Shown here one piece after another: positions 47,340-57,479 of a stretch of 64,000 nt of DNA. This DNA comes from Sweltsa coloradensis (Eukaryota; Arthropoda; Insecta; Plecoptera; Chloroperlidae): contig JAMZAV010000784.1 of the NCBI GenBank assembly GCA_024449915.1, positions 62,001 to 126,000 of the forward strand, in the 5' to 3' direction. The translations under genes and the position numbers were made by a program. Under the pieces are notes generated by a model, which worked only from the letters and a program-made list of their open reading frames with translations, was not told where the DNA came from and made no database searches. Numbering within the stretch: the first letter of the stretch is position 1; each line of letters begins with the position of its first letter.

Positions 47340-48988
47340 ACAAACTACCGCCGAGAGACAAGCAATATTCCACCCCCAACACCCCCTAAATCATCCCCTA
47401 AAATTAAAATAATTCATAGCTCTAACCCAAAATTGAATTTTTAGTCAAATTAGTTATTAAAATTATGTTCTTATGTGTTTTAACCCAATCGGTCTATTCT
47501 CATTATATAAACCACATTTTGTCAACCCCCATCCCTAATAGTTTATATTATTTTTACCTTGATTTCCAGCATTCACCACGAAGGCACCTAATGAGTTATC
47601 ATTATGAAATTTGACATGATGGTACATAATAATATGAAAAATAATCCGCCGAGAGGCAATTAAGCGATATTCCACCCCCAACACCCCCTAAAACTGGAAT
47701 AATTCATAGCTCTAATCTAAAATTGATGTTTTATTCAAATTAGTTATTAAAATTATGTTTTAATGTGTTTTAACCCAATCGGCCTATTCTCATTTTCTAA
47801 ACCACATTTTTTCAACCCCCATCCCTTATAGTTTATATTATTTTAACCTTGATTTCCAGAATTCACCATGAAGGCACCTAATGAGTTATCAGCATGAAAT
47901 TTGGCATGATGGTACATACTAAAATGAAAAATCATTCGCCGAGAGGCAAGCGATATTCCACCCCCAACACCCCCTAAATCATCCCCTAAAATTGCAATAA
48001 TTGATAACTCTAAACCAAAATTGAATTTTTATTCAAGTTATTAAATTATGTTTTGATGTGCTTTAACCCAATCGGCCTATTCTTATTTCCTAAACCAAAT
48101 TTTTTCAACCCCCATCCCTAATAGTTTATATTTATTTTTACCTTGATTTCCAGCATTCACCATGAAGGCACCTAATGAGTTATCAGCATGAAATTTGACA
48201 TGATGCTACATACTAATATGAAAAATCATTCACCGAGAGGCAAGCGATATTCCACCCCCAACACCCCCTAAATAATCCCCTAAAATTTTAATAATTCATA
48301 GCTCTAACCTAAAATTGAATTTTTATTTAAATTAGTTATTTAAATTATGTTTTAATGTGTTTTAACCCAATCGGCATATTTTCATTATATAAACCACATT
48401 TTGTCAACCCCCATCCCTAATAGTTTATATTATTTTGATTTTGATTTCCAGCATTCACCACGAAGGCACCTAATGAGTTATAATCATGAAATTTGTCATT
48501 ATGGTACATAATAATATGAAAAATAATCCGCCGAGAGGCAAGCGATATTCCACCCTCAACACCCCCTTAAATTGGAATAATTCATAGCTCTAATCTAAAA
48601 TTGATGTTATATTCAAATTAGGTGGTTATTAAAATTATGTTTTAATGTGTTTTAACCCAATCGGCCTATTCTCATTTCCTAAACCACATTTTTCAACCCC
48701 CATCCCTTATAGTTTATATTATTTTTACCTTGATTTCCAGCATTCACCATGGAGGCACCTAATGAGTTATCAGCATGGAATTTGGCATGATGTTACATAC
48801 TAATATGAAAAATAATTCGTCGCGATGCAAGCGATATTCCACCCCCAACATCCCCTAAATCATCCTCTAAAATTGGAATAATTCATAGCTCTAACCCAAA
48901 TTTGTATTTTTATTCAAATTAGTAAATTATGTTTTAATGTGTTTTAACCCAATAAGCCTATTCCCATTTCCTAAACAACACTTTTTCA

Positions 48989-49175
48989 TTTACTACAATT
49001 CAGAAATTAAAAAAGTCCGCCCCAACCGGGAATCGAACCACGGATCTCCCACATTCCAGGTGGACGTCTTAACCACTAGACCATCAGGACGGGTACATTT
49101 TAATCTCTGAATTGTAGTTGCATTATACATTTGAATGGATGGAACAGTACTGCTCTGCTTCTGAATTGTAGTAAA
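48989..49175. mobile_element. 187-bp element with perfect 17-bp inverted ends carrying a tRNA-like gene
   Basis: TTTACTACAATTCAGAA at 48989-49005 is matched exactly in inversion at 49159-49175. A tRNA-like gene fills 49019-49090. A third copy of the end motif (CTCTGAATTGTAGT) lies inside at about 49105. It is inserted in the satellite array. A related copy lies at 26903-27030. Confidence 0.7.
49019..49090 (-). tRNA. tRNA-like gene (probable pseudo-tRNA), copy 2, anticodon position GGA
   Basis: Differs from copy 1 at only a few bases. The acceptor stem GTCCTGA/TTGGGGC pairs throughout with wobbles; the D arm, GGA anticodon loop and T loop are kept, and a T6 terminator lies three bases downstream. 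The T stem shares the same two mismatches, so both copies come from one defective master. Confidence 0.5.
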
Positions 49176-49548
49176 TAAAAACAATTACACCCACGGGAGT
49201 GTTTCCCGTTCAACCAAATCGAGAAACACTTTTTCAACCCCCATCCCTAATAGTTTATATTATTTTTACCTTGGTTTCCAGCATTCACCATAAAGGTACC
49301 GAATGAGTTTATCAGCATGAAATTTGGCATGGTGGTACATAATAATATGAAACATAATAATCCGCCAGGAGACAAGCGATATTTAACCCCCACTGTTCCC
49401 TACCACTCTTTACTTTGGGAAAAACGTTATGTTGTATTTATTACAATTTTTATATTTTAATTGCTGATTAAAATTATGCGTCAATGTGTTATAGTCCGGT
49501 CAAAAAATCATTCACACAAAAACCCAAGACGACATTAACCATATTTAA

Positions 49549-50333
49549 TTGGATGAGCGAAGCGAAGACTTCAATTTCACCGACCCCCCAAAAAATTTAG
49601 CTCGGGTGTTTTTTTGTTTTTTTTTTGTTTTTTTTTTTTTTTTTTTTTCGTTTTTCTGTCTGTTTGTTCGCTCTCTACCGGGCAAACGGCATATGCGATC
49701 TTGATGAAAATTTGACACGACCTTCGTTTTCTCTGAACTTAGACTTGCCACGTTTTTGGGTACAATCGAAGAAATATTTCTCATAAATATCGTACTTTTA
49801 CGATTTTTTTCGATTTTTAGTGCGATATTTTCGTGCCATTTGGGCCAATTCTGATCAAACGGGTGGGGCTACAACGTTCATATTTCACATGGACATTAAG
49901 GTTATGGTGATGTATTGCTTTCTGAAAGAAAAAGTTGAAAAAGTTAGCCAGAATCGAGAGAAATAAAGCTTTTAATATACGTTTTTTTTACTTTTTGTGC
50001 GATATTTTCGTGCCATTTGGGCCAATTCTGACCAAACGGGTGGGGCTACAACGTTCATATTATACATGGACATTAAGGTTATGGTGATGTAGTACCTTTT
50101 GAAAGAAAATGTTGAAAAAGTTGGCCAGAATCCATAGAAATATAGCTTTTAATGTAAGATTTTTACGTTAAATAATAACAAATTAACAAGAAACAATAGA
50201 AACTTGACAACAATCACTTACAATGCGTCGGCAGAAAAACAAAGCAGTTGCAAAAGTAAAGATATCCCACGCAAACTAAAAACTTTAAAAAAGCTCATCC
50301 ATCAACGCGGCGGGACTTTAGCGTTTTCCTAGT
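49549..50333 (+). mobile_element. Helentron-type element, family A, copy 5
   Basis: 5' TTGGATGAGCGA; subterminal GCTCATCCA at 50293-50301; hairpin AACGC/GCGTT (50304-50308, 50321-50325); CCTAGT at 50328-50333, then host T. The inside holds a direct duplication of about 178 bp (GCGATATTTTCGTGCCATTT at about 49820 and 49998). Confidence 0.75.
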
Positions 50334-50500
50334 TTAATAAAAACATTGAATATTGCCAACTAGGCCTACAGATTGTAAACAAAAAAAAGATGGTAGCTTT
50401 TGTTTCTAGACAATCTGTTTTAAAGGCACTGTATCCACCTTTACACGTATTTCACATATTTAAGCCTTGATATGAAACAAACAACAAAAAGATGTGATAT

Positions 50501-51002
50501 CCCCCCAAAATACAAAAATTTGTAAAAAAAAAAAAAAACGGCAGCCAAGCTCTCCTTCCAAAGTCTTCGGCTGTGAATGCTGTGAGATATAGAAGTTGAG
50601 CCAAGCATTTCATTCTTTCTCCCTAGTTTCGCATTGAAAAGAAGTAAGATCATTTCGCCTGTTGACGACGCCAACAACCATTTTCGTGGTAAAATTAAAA
50701 TTTAAACTCAAAATCATAAAAAAAAATACTTGGCTATTGATTTTGGTACGAGGACTCTAAAAAGTCAATGGCCAAGTAATTTTTTTATGATTTTGAGTTA
50801 AAATTTAAAAAAATTTTACCACGAAAATGGTTGGCTTGGCGCTCGTCAACAGGCGAAATGATCTTACTTCTTTTCAATGCGAAACTAGGGAGAAAGAATG
50901 AAATGCTTGGCTCAACTTCTATATCTCACAGCATTCACAGCCGAAGACTTTGGAAGGAGAGCTTGGCTGCCGTTTTTTACAATTTTTTGTATTTTGGGGG
51001 TT
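50501..51002. repeat. Near-perfect ~240-bp hairpin
   Basis: Arms 50501-50745 and 50772-51002 with a loop of only about 25 bp. The same open frame lies in each arm on opposite strands (sharing TGEMILLLFNAKLGRKNEML); it is a by-product of the duplication with no known domain. The ends are C-rich/A-rich (left) and T-rich/G-rich (right). Confidence 0.9.
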
Positions 51003-51003
51003 T

Positions 51004-51479
51004 AATATACTCCTGCACTGAATAAAAACAATTTTTACATAATAAGGATTTTACAGCAGTTTTAAAACATTCCGAGTTACCAATTTCTTTAAATTATAGT
51101 GGTAAAACATTATTCAATAATGTATACAATAATTATAGTTGATTACGTTCGGTTCTAATGAAGCTTAAATGAAAATTTTCTTTGTTAGAAGGTATTTCGA
51201 TGCTGTCTGGTATTGTGGCCATGCATGTCATTTACACTTGTATAGCATTGTTTTTATTTCTTTACACAAATCAAGCAGTAGTACATTATGTAGATAGAAG
51301 GCACAGTTAAAATATAGTGATTCATAAAATAATGTCTGCAGCTTTCGTTATTTTCAAAGTTACGTTCAAAAACATTCTCATAATTCGTTTTTGTATTTTA
51401 AATATCTTATTTGCTGTCACACTACTGTCCCAAGGTAAAATGTGAGAAAAAGATAGTGCCTAGTATAGCATTAAAAGAG
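51004..51479. other. Intergenic, nothing recognised
   Basis: AT-rich; no repeat or coding signal detected. Confidence 0.35.
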
Positions 51480-51792
51480 CATCAGAAGTAATAAAACTTC
51501 TTAGGTGTTGGAAAGCAAAACTATTCTATGGCAATTTTGAACTCGGTGTATCAATTTTGGTTTACTCCTAAAAAGATACATTCTCTACTAATTTTAAAAG
51601 CGTACCACGCCTAGTGATTTTATTTTTAATACGCCTAATGTCTCATTCCAGTAACGTTTTTGCTGAGAAATACACTAAATTATGCAAAATGTTTCAATAG
51701 ATACTATTATCATTGTCAGCAGTCACCACGACAGTGGTGTCGTCTGCATACAAAATAATTATTCCCAAGTTAAAAACACTTTTCGATGTCAT

Positions 51793-52217
51793 TTATATAA
51801 TATATAAAACCTCAAGAGAATATGGATCAAGAGGGATGCCACGAGCCCACTGTGTGAGTAAGATGAACAAGATGCGCCACACATCCTCGATTGCGCGGCC
51901 TTACAAAAATTTATCCTAATAGAGTTGGAATCCATGGGGAAGACCGGGGATCAGCTACTGGCTTCGATGTACTGGTCTGCTCGGGAAGAAAATGCCCAAT
52001 TTGAGAGTCGTCCTTTGTAAACTAACCGTTTAGTTTTTAATATGTCTTATCTTGTTTTTATAATGTTTTTATTAATGTTGAAATAGTATTTTTAGAGGGG
52101 TGACGAGGATCGCCACAGTGTGCCCCGATAGTAAACGATCCTTGTGTGTTGTCACCCTTTGCCGCTTGCGGAGAATAATGTTAAACAAGTTCTAGTGCTA
52201 TTAAAAAAATATATAAA

Positions 52218-52301
<84 letters not shown>
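51793..52301 (+). mobile_element. 3' end of another LINE, nested, with (AAT)n tail
   Basis: Plus strand: DEQDAPHILDCAALQ, then ASMYWSAREENAQFESRPL and a stop at about 52019. This is the kind of Cys-His tail found at the end of some LINE ORFs. A 3' UTR and an AAT microsatellite tail follow. Confidence 0.6.
52217..52301. repeat. Microsatellite (AAT)n
   Basis: About 28 perfect AAT units forming the tail of the nested LINE. Confidence 0.95.
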
Positions 52302-52302
<1 letters not shown>

Positions 52303-52929
52303 TGCCAAAAATAACAACAGCCCCAAAATAGATCCTTGAGGAACCCCTATGGTAATCTCAAGTTCATCAGATATCCCTCGGCTCTATTTAAAGCTTGGGT
52401 GACTTGGGTCGTCAACCTGAACTTTTTTAGTTCTCATAAGCCCCGCACCCAGTATTTCCGTTCATGATTTACCAAATCAAACTCTTCACTCAGATCTAAA
52501 AAATACCCCCACCTTCTTGCACTAGTCAATAGAAGATGTGTGAATTGTTTCTATAACTGTATAAACAGCAGTACCAGAGATTTATCTTTGACAGTACTAG
52601 TCGACTTTCCAGGTGCAAACCTATATGGTGGCATTGCAAGATATTATTCGAAAAAACTTTTTTTACCATTTTCTAGCCAGCTGCATTCGTAAAAGTAAAT
52701 ACTATAATCAAATACATATTTTGTAAACTTACTATGAACCTTATAATATATCATAATTATTAATAATATATTCATTATATATCAACAGTAAATTTAAGGA
52801 GACATAGCGTCATCTTCAACAGATTATGGTTTTTAGTTTTACCCGCACAATTTTCACAGGAGCAGTTTTTCATTACACGATATCACATTAAAAACAATTA
52901 TGGTACAATAATTTGTACTTATTAATTTT

Positions 52930-54420
52930 TTTATTATTTATTTATATTACTGTACCCTTGTTCAAAAAAGGTGATAGGAAGAAGTGTGAAAATTATAGGG
53001 GAGTAACCCTTATGTGTCAGTGTGCAAAAGTTTTTGAAAAGGTAATAGAACATAGATTGAAGGAGGTAGTCGAACCAAGCCTAAGAGAGGAACAATATGG
53101 ATTAAGAAGGGGGCGATCCACTATCGATCCAATATTCTTTATCCGACAAATCATTGAAAAGAGAAGGGAAAACAGAAAAGGAATGCATATTGTCTTTTTA
53201 GATCTTGAAAAGACATACGATCGCCTGCCTCGAGGAAAAGTATGGGAATGTCTAGAGCAAAAGGGAGTTGGACGAGGTTTGATAGAGTGGATGAAAAGTA
53301 CATATATCGGGAGTGCAAGTTGTTTCTAGACAAATTGGGGTAGATCTGATTGGTTTGAAGTAAATTAGGGACTGAGGCAAGGTAGTGTTTTATCCCCAAC
53401 TCTATTAACGGGTGTAATAGATCAAATACTACGAAGAGTGGAACCGGATATAGAAGGAAGAGACACTAGAACTTTAATTTTTGCCGATGATGTCTTAATT
53501 TGGGGTGAAAGTGTTGAAGAGGTCCAAAAAAGGTGGAGAGTTGGAATGTAGTTGCAACAGAGTTTGGGTTAAGTATTAGTCGGAATAAAAGTGAATGTTT
53601 AGTTATGAAAAAAGATATAAAAGGCATGCCTTAGAATCAAAAAAAGTTGAGACTTCGTGGAAAAGTATTAGAAGAAAAGAAAAGGAAGAATTTAAGTACC
53701 TAGGAAGTATCTTGACAAAAGATGCTAAAGTTAATAGAGAAGTGACAGCTAGGGTACAAAAAGCCGAAGGATTTTATCAACTGGTGCGAAAGTTGCTTTG
53801 GAACGAGCTGTTTCCACAGAGATGCAAAGTTCTTTTCTATAAAGCATACTTCATACCTTTACTTACTTACGGTGCAGTAACCTGGACATTGGATCAAAGA
53901 AAGAGTGTCAGTTGGAAGCAGCAGAGATGAAGTTTTTAAGAAGTATCAAGGGAGTTACAAAACTGGACAAGATTAGAAGCGACGTTATAAGAAAGAAAGG
54001 AATTAGGTCTGGAGAAATTGAGGTTTAAAATAGGACGGGAACTTTTAAGATGGCTTTGGCATATGAAGAGGATGGAAATGAAAAGGATCCCAAGACGAGA
54101 ATTTGAAGCAGAGGATGAAGTTAAAAGAAAAGTAGGAAGACCGAGAGAAAGATGGGGAAGATTGATCGAAGGAGACGTTGTAGAGCGAGGTGAATTGTGG
54201 AACCAGGTGATAAAATTGAAGATGTGGGAAGACAGGAAAGAGTGGGGAAAATTGGTGGAGAAGCAGATGCACGATGAAGATGACGATGAAGATGTTGATG
54301 ATGAAGAAACGCTGAGCCAGGCAATCTCGGCAAATAATTGTTTCGTGCCGTAGATATCGGTGTGAAGAACACCAATCAACCTGACGTTGGAATTGAGTTT
54401 TGATTATTATTATTATCTAA
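52930..54420 (+). pseudogene. LINE reverse transcriptase remnant (RTE-like), 5'-truncated
   Basis: Successive fragments in several frames: KKGDRKKCENYRGVTLM, EEQYGLRRGRSTID, VFLDLEKTYDRLPRG (52950-53300), then GLRQGSVLSPTLLTG, LIFADDVLIWGE (53360-53510), FKYLGSILTKDA (53690), RCKVLFYKAYFIPLLTYGA (53820), and a basic C-terminal part with RWLWHMKRM and RVGRP-like GRPRERW (54040-54180). It ends in TTATTATTATTATC. The catalytic FADD is present, but at least four frame breaks make it dead. Confidence 0.8.
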
Positions 54421-54599
54421 TAATATAATGATACCTTTCTTTTAGCTCACATCTGATAGTTATGTTGAAGCTATTGATATAATTGCATATATTTGCATGT
54501 TATGCATATTTATGGCTGGAAAATGAGTCATGGTGGGTTCTGAGGAAAGCATACGTCACAACATTATTCAGTGCTAAACAAGTTATAGAATCCGTACAT

Positions 54600-55068
54600 C
54601 AATACTGCCCTACTAAGCAAAAAGGCCCTAACTACACTTTTGGTCTATTTTGAGTTAGACGTACCATTAGATGCGGAGTAACATTCTCCATCTAATGTGC
54701 TAAGCTAGAAAGCCGTAACTCCGGTATAAGTAGGTGTACTTTGTCGTGTACTTTGCTCTTACTACGAAATTATGAGCATCCTTGTATTTTAGGACAAATA
54801 ACAGACGGGGGCAGTGAATTGTTTTCAAATGCTTTGATATTTTCATCGAAAAAAGCCCCAACTACCGTAATTAATTGGATATCAATCACATCATATTATG
54901 ATCCCTCTAAATAAATTTCAATTGATTTTAGACCTTCATTATTATAATTGTTTTCAAATTACACTTAAAATCCTTTGCAGTGCTAATTAATTCACTAATT
55001 TTCAATTTACTCAAAACTATGTTTTTTGTAGATAGGGCCTTCTTGATCAGTAGGACAGAATAATACAT
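54600..55068. repeat. Fold-back MITE
   Basis: CTGCCCTACTAAGCAAAAAG with GCCCTAACTACA at the left is inverted at the right as TGTAGATAGGGC, CTTCTTGATCAGTAGGACAG. AT-rich centre. Confidence 0.65.
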
Positions 55069-55154
55069 CGGCTACAGTACACATCATTGTGGTACCTTAT
55101 TTTAATTTTTTTACTACTAACTCATAAGCAATTAATTAAAAGTAGTCTTTGTAT

Positions 55155-55415
55155 AGCGGACGTTACACTGGGAAGTGAAAAGAAAAAGTGAAGAGAAAAA
55201 GTAGCTTTTTAGAAGTAGAGTAAACATGTAGCTTACGGGACTTTTCCCGTTGCTGTCACACTGGGAAGTCGAAAAGTAAAAAGTAAAAACTTTCCGAACT
55301 AGTCGGACTTGGTTCGACTTGTGAAAAGTCCCGTAAGCTACATGCTATCTCTTCTTCCAAAAAGGAACTTTTTCTCTTTCACTTTTTCTCTTCACTTCCC
55401 AGTGTAATGTCCGCT
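55155..55415. mobile_element. 261-bp MITE with long inverted ends
   Basis: AGCGGACGTTACACTGGGAA and its near-inverse bound the element. The pairing goes on for about 95 bp per side (AGCTTACGGGACTTTT). TAT flanks it on both sides, a possible 3-bp duplication. The motif CACACTGGGAAGT recurs in the middle. Confidence 0.8.
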
Positions 55416-55558
55416 TATGTAAATATTTTGTTATTCATGTTTCAACTTTGAAGTAATACAGTAAAACTTTACAATTAATTTAACCATTCTTTTTATTTTA
55501 ACCGCACTTCTCATCAAATTTTCATCCTTATTATTTATTTCACATTTAATTTAATTAA

Positions 55559-56190
55559 ACGGGTATTCACCCACTAAGCTCAAAAAATATATTTCATCAG
55601 GCTCACTAGTTATGAATTTAGAAAGTAACAGGTAAATGATTGGGTCCACAATAACGCCATTAAAAAATGGTCAAACTTGGTAATTTTCGAGCTAGGTTAC
55701 ATCGGCAAAAATCTCCCATAAGAAATAACATGAGGACGATCTTACAACCCCTTGACTTTAATGGATTTTGACACAAAAAAATATTGGCCATTATTGACGT
55801 TCTCGGCTATTTTTTCCTGTAGATCTGATATATTTTGTTTTGTAATTTGTACAAGTGGTTCGATCAAAATAATTATGCTGATTACCAAGAAGGGGTGTGA
55901 TTTAAAAATGCATATTTTTGCGTGTTTGATTTTATAATTGAGGACAGATTCAAGACTCGATGTTGTAAAAAGCCATTTTAGGTAAGTAGGATGCTCTAGT
56001 ATCTGTGATATAAAAAAGAGGCAGGTTAAAGCCGTTTTAAGAAATTCCCCATAACACCCATTTTTGCAAATTTCCGGATAACTTTTGTTCTTAAATACTG
56101 ATAAATTTAGTTACAAGATTTTTTTAACGGTCATTTAATGTAGTATTATGCTGTAGATTATGTTGTAAAAATTAATTTTTGGGGGTAATG
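55559..56190 (+). repeat. Interspersed repeat D, copy 4
   Basis: The longest copy, starting ACGGGTATTCACCCACTAAG and ending near TTTTGGGGGTAATGC. It keeps TTTGTAATTTGTACAAGTGG, also seen in copies 1 to 3. Confidence 0.65.
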
Positions 56191-56658
56191 CTGGTAAAGC
56201 TACAAGTTGCTAAAGATTATTTTTCGAAACATTCAGGAACAAGTCTGCAACTGCGGTTATGAAGAAACTAGTCAATCTTTGCTAGACATAGCTGGGGGTT
56301 CTAGAGAGATTGTTTAATAATAGCATAGTTAAACGAACTGAGAGTTGGATTTTTTGGAGTAACATCAAGCCCCAAATATCCAAAGGCAAAGTAGGATGGC
56401 GGAGAGTACTGTCAAACTAAATTTTATTGTGAAGCATATTACCGTCAAAAGGATTTACTTGAGCAATTGTAATATTTATTTGTGCGATTTGTTGGTTGAA
56501 ATCACGCACACCTCCTAGCTTGGTTGTCCAACAAGGTTGTGGCTACGCCAACTCACCTTTATAATTAATGAACCCGTTTTCCATCCAAATGATCTTGAAC
56601 AATAACCAGGATAAATTTCCAACCGCACTCTTATGATCATAAAAAAACAAAGATATTA
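56191..56658. other. Intergenic, nothing recognised
   Basis: No repeat or gene identified. Confidence 0.35.
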
Positions 56659-57429
56659 TTGGATGAGCGTAGCGAGCGTAGCGAGCGAAGCGAAGATTCC
56701 ATTCTACTACAATGGAGAAAAAAATCCGGAATGTTTTTTTTTTTTTCTTTTGTATTTTTGTCTGTTTGTCCACACGATTCCGGCTAAACCGATACTCCGA
56801 TTGCGATGAAATTTTATGGAGGCCTTCGAAATCTCTGAACTTAGAACTGCCACGTTTTTGAGCGCAATCGGAAAATTTTTTCTCATGAAAATCGCAATTT
56901 TACGATTTTTTCCGATTTTTAAAAAATTTCTTCGACTTATAACACCTACATGCTTTATCCGATTTTAATGATTTTTGCACAGAACCTTTATTTTATGAAT
57001 TAAGATATTCTTGTGAAATTTGAGCGCAATTGAAAAAATATTTATCATAAAAATCGAAATTTTACGGGTTTTTTCTTTTTTTAAACAATTCTTTGACTTA
57101 TAACACCTACATGCTTTATCCGATTGAAATAATTTTTTCGCAGAACCTTTATTTTATGAATTAATATATTATTGTTAAATTTGAGCGCAATCGAGAAATT
57201 ACTTCTTATACAAATTTCAATTTTACGATTTTTTTAAACAATTACGATTAATTAAAAAAAATTAAAAAAATAAAGTTAATTTTTTATTTTATTTTATTTA
57301 ATTAAAAAAAAAAAATCAATTTAATAATGATTTTTCCACAGAACAACAGAAAAACGCATAACACATGGCAGCTCAATGCACCAATTACGCTCATCCAACA
57401 ACGCGGCGGGACTTAAGCGTTTTCCTAGT
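56659..57429 (+). mobile_element. Helentron-type element, family A, copy 2, beside the 3' end of gene 3
   Basis: 5' TTGGATGAGCGT at 56659 and exact inversion ACGCTCATCCAA at 57387-57398. Hairpin AACGC/GCGTT (57400-57404, 57417-57421), CCTAGT, then host T. The body is close to copy 1 (10298). It ends 50 bases from the stop codon of gene 3, so it probably lies in that gene's 3' UTR. Confidence 0.78.
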
Positions 57430-57479
57430 TTAACTGAACTCCAAACCTTCTTGTTATGCCTATCAATGCCGTGATCACT

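Larger units (their letters stand above)
47340..49500. repeat. Tandem satellite, ~295-bp unit, about 7 copies
   Basis: The phrase GCGATATTCCACCCCCAACA recurs at about 47367, 47669, 47955, 48249, 48547 and 48836 (spacing 286-302), then at 49380 after an insertion. Other fixed words: TTTTAACCCAATCGGCCTAT, CACCTAATGAGTTATC, AACCCCCATCCC. Non-coding. Confidence 0.9.
51480..52660 (-). pseudogene. LINE reverse transcriptase remnant, split by an insertion
   Basis: Minus strand, in order: APGKSTSTV, YFLDLSEEFDLVNHE, IGVPQGSILGLLLFLAY-like near 52310-52360, then after the insertion YYINDIEKCF and YADDTTVVV near 51730-51790. These are the conserved RT blocks of a jockey/CR1-type non-LTR element. Stops and frameshifts are many. 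The piece at 51793-52301 interrupts it between the FLAY and YINDI blocks. Confidence 0.7.

Noticed and set aside
47340..49500. Regularly spaced repeats as a possible CRISPR array
   Set aside because: Units of 295 bp are repeated throughout with no short-repeat/unique-spacer pattern; eukaryotic satellite.
50441..51025. Two similar frames of 78 and 64 codons
   Set aside because: By-products of the hairpin arms; the frame is open in one reading only and no domain is seen.
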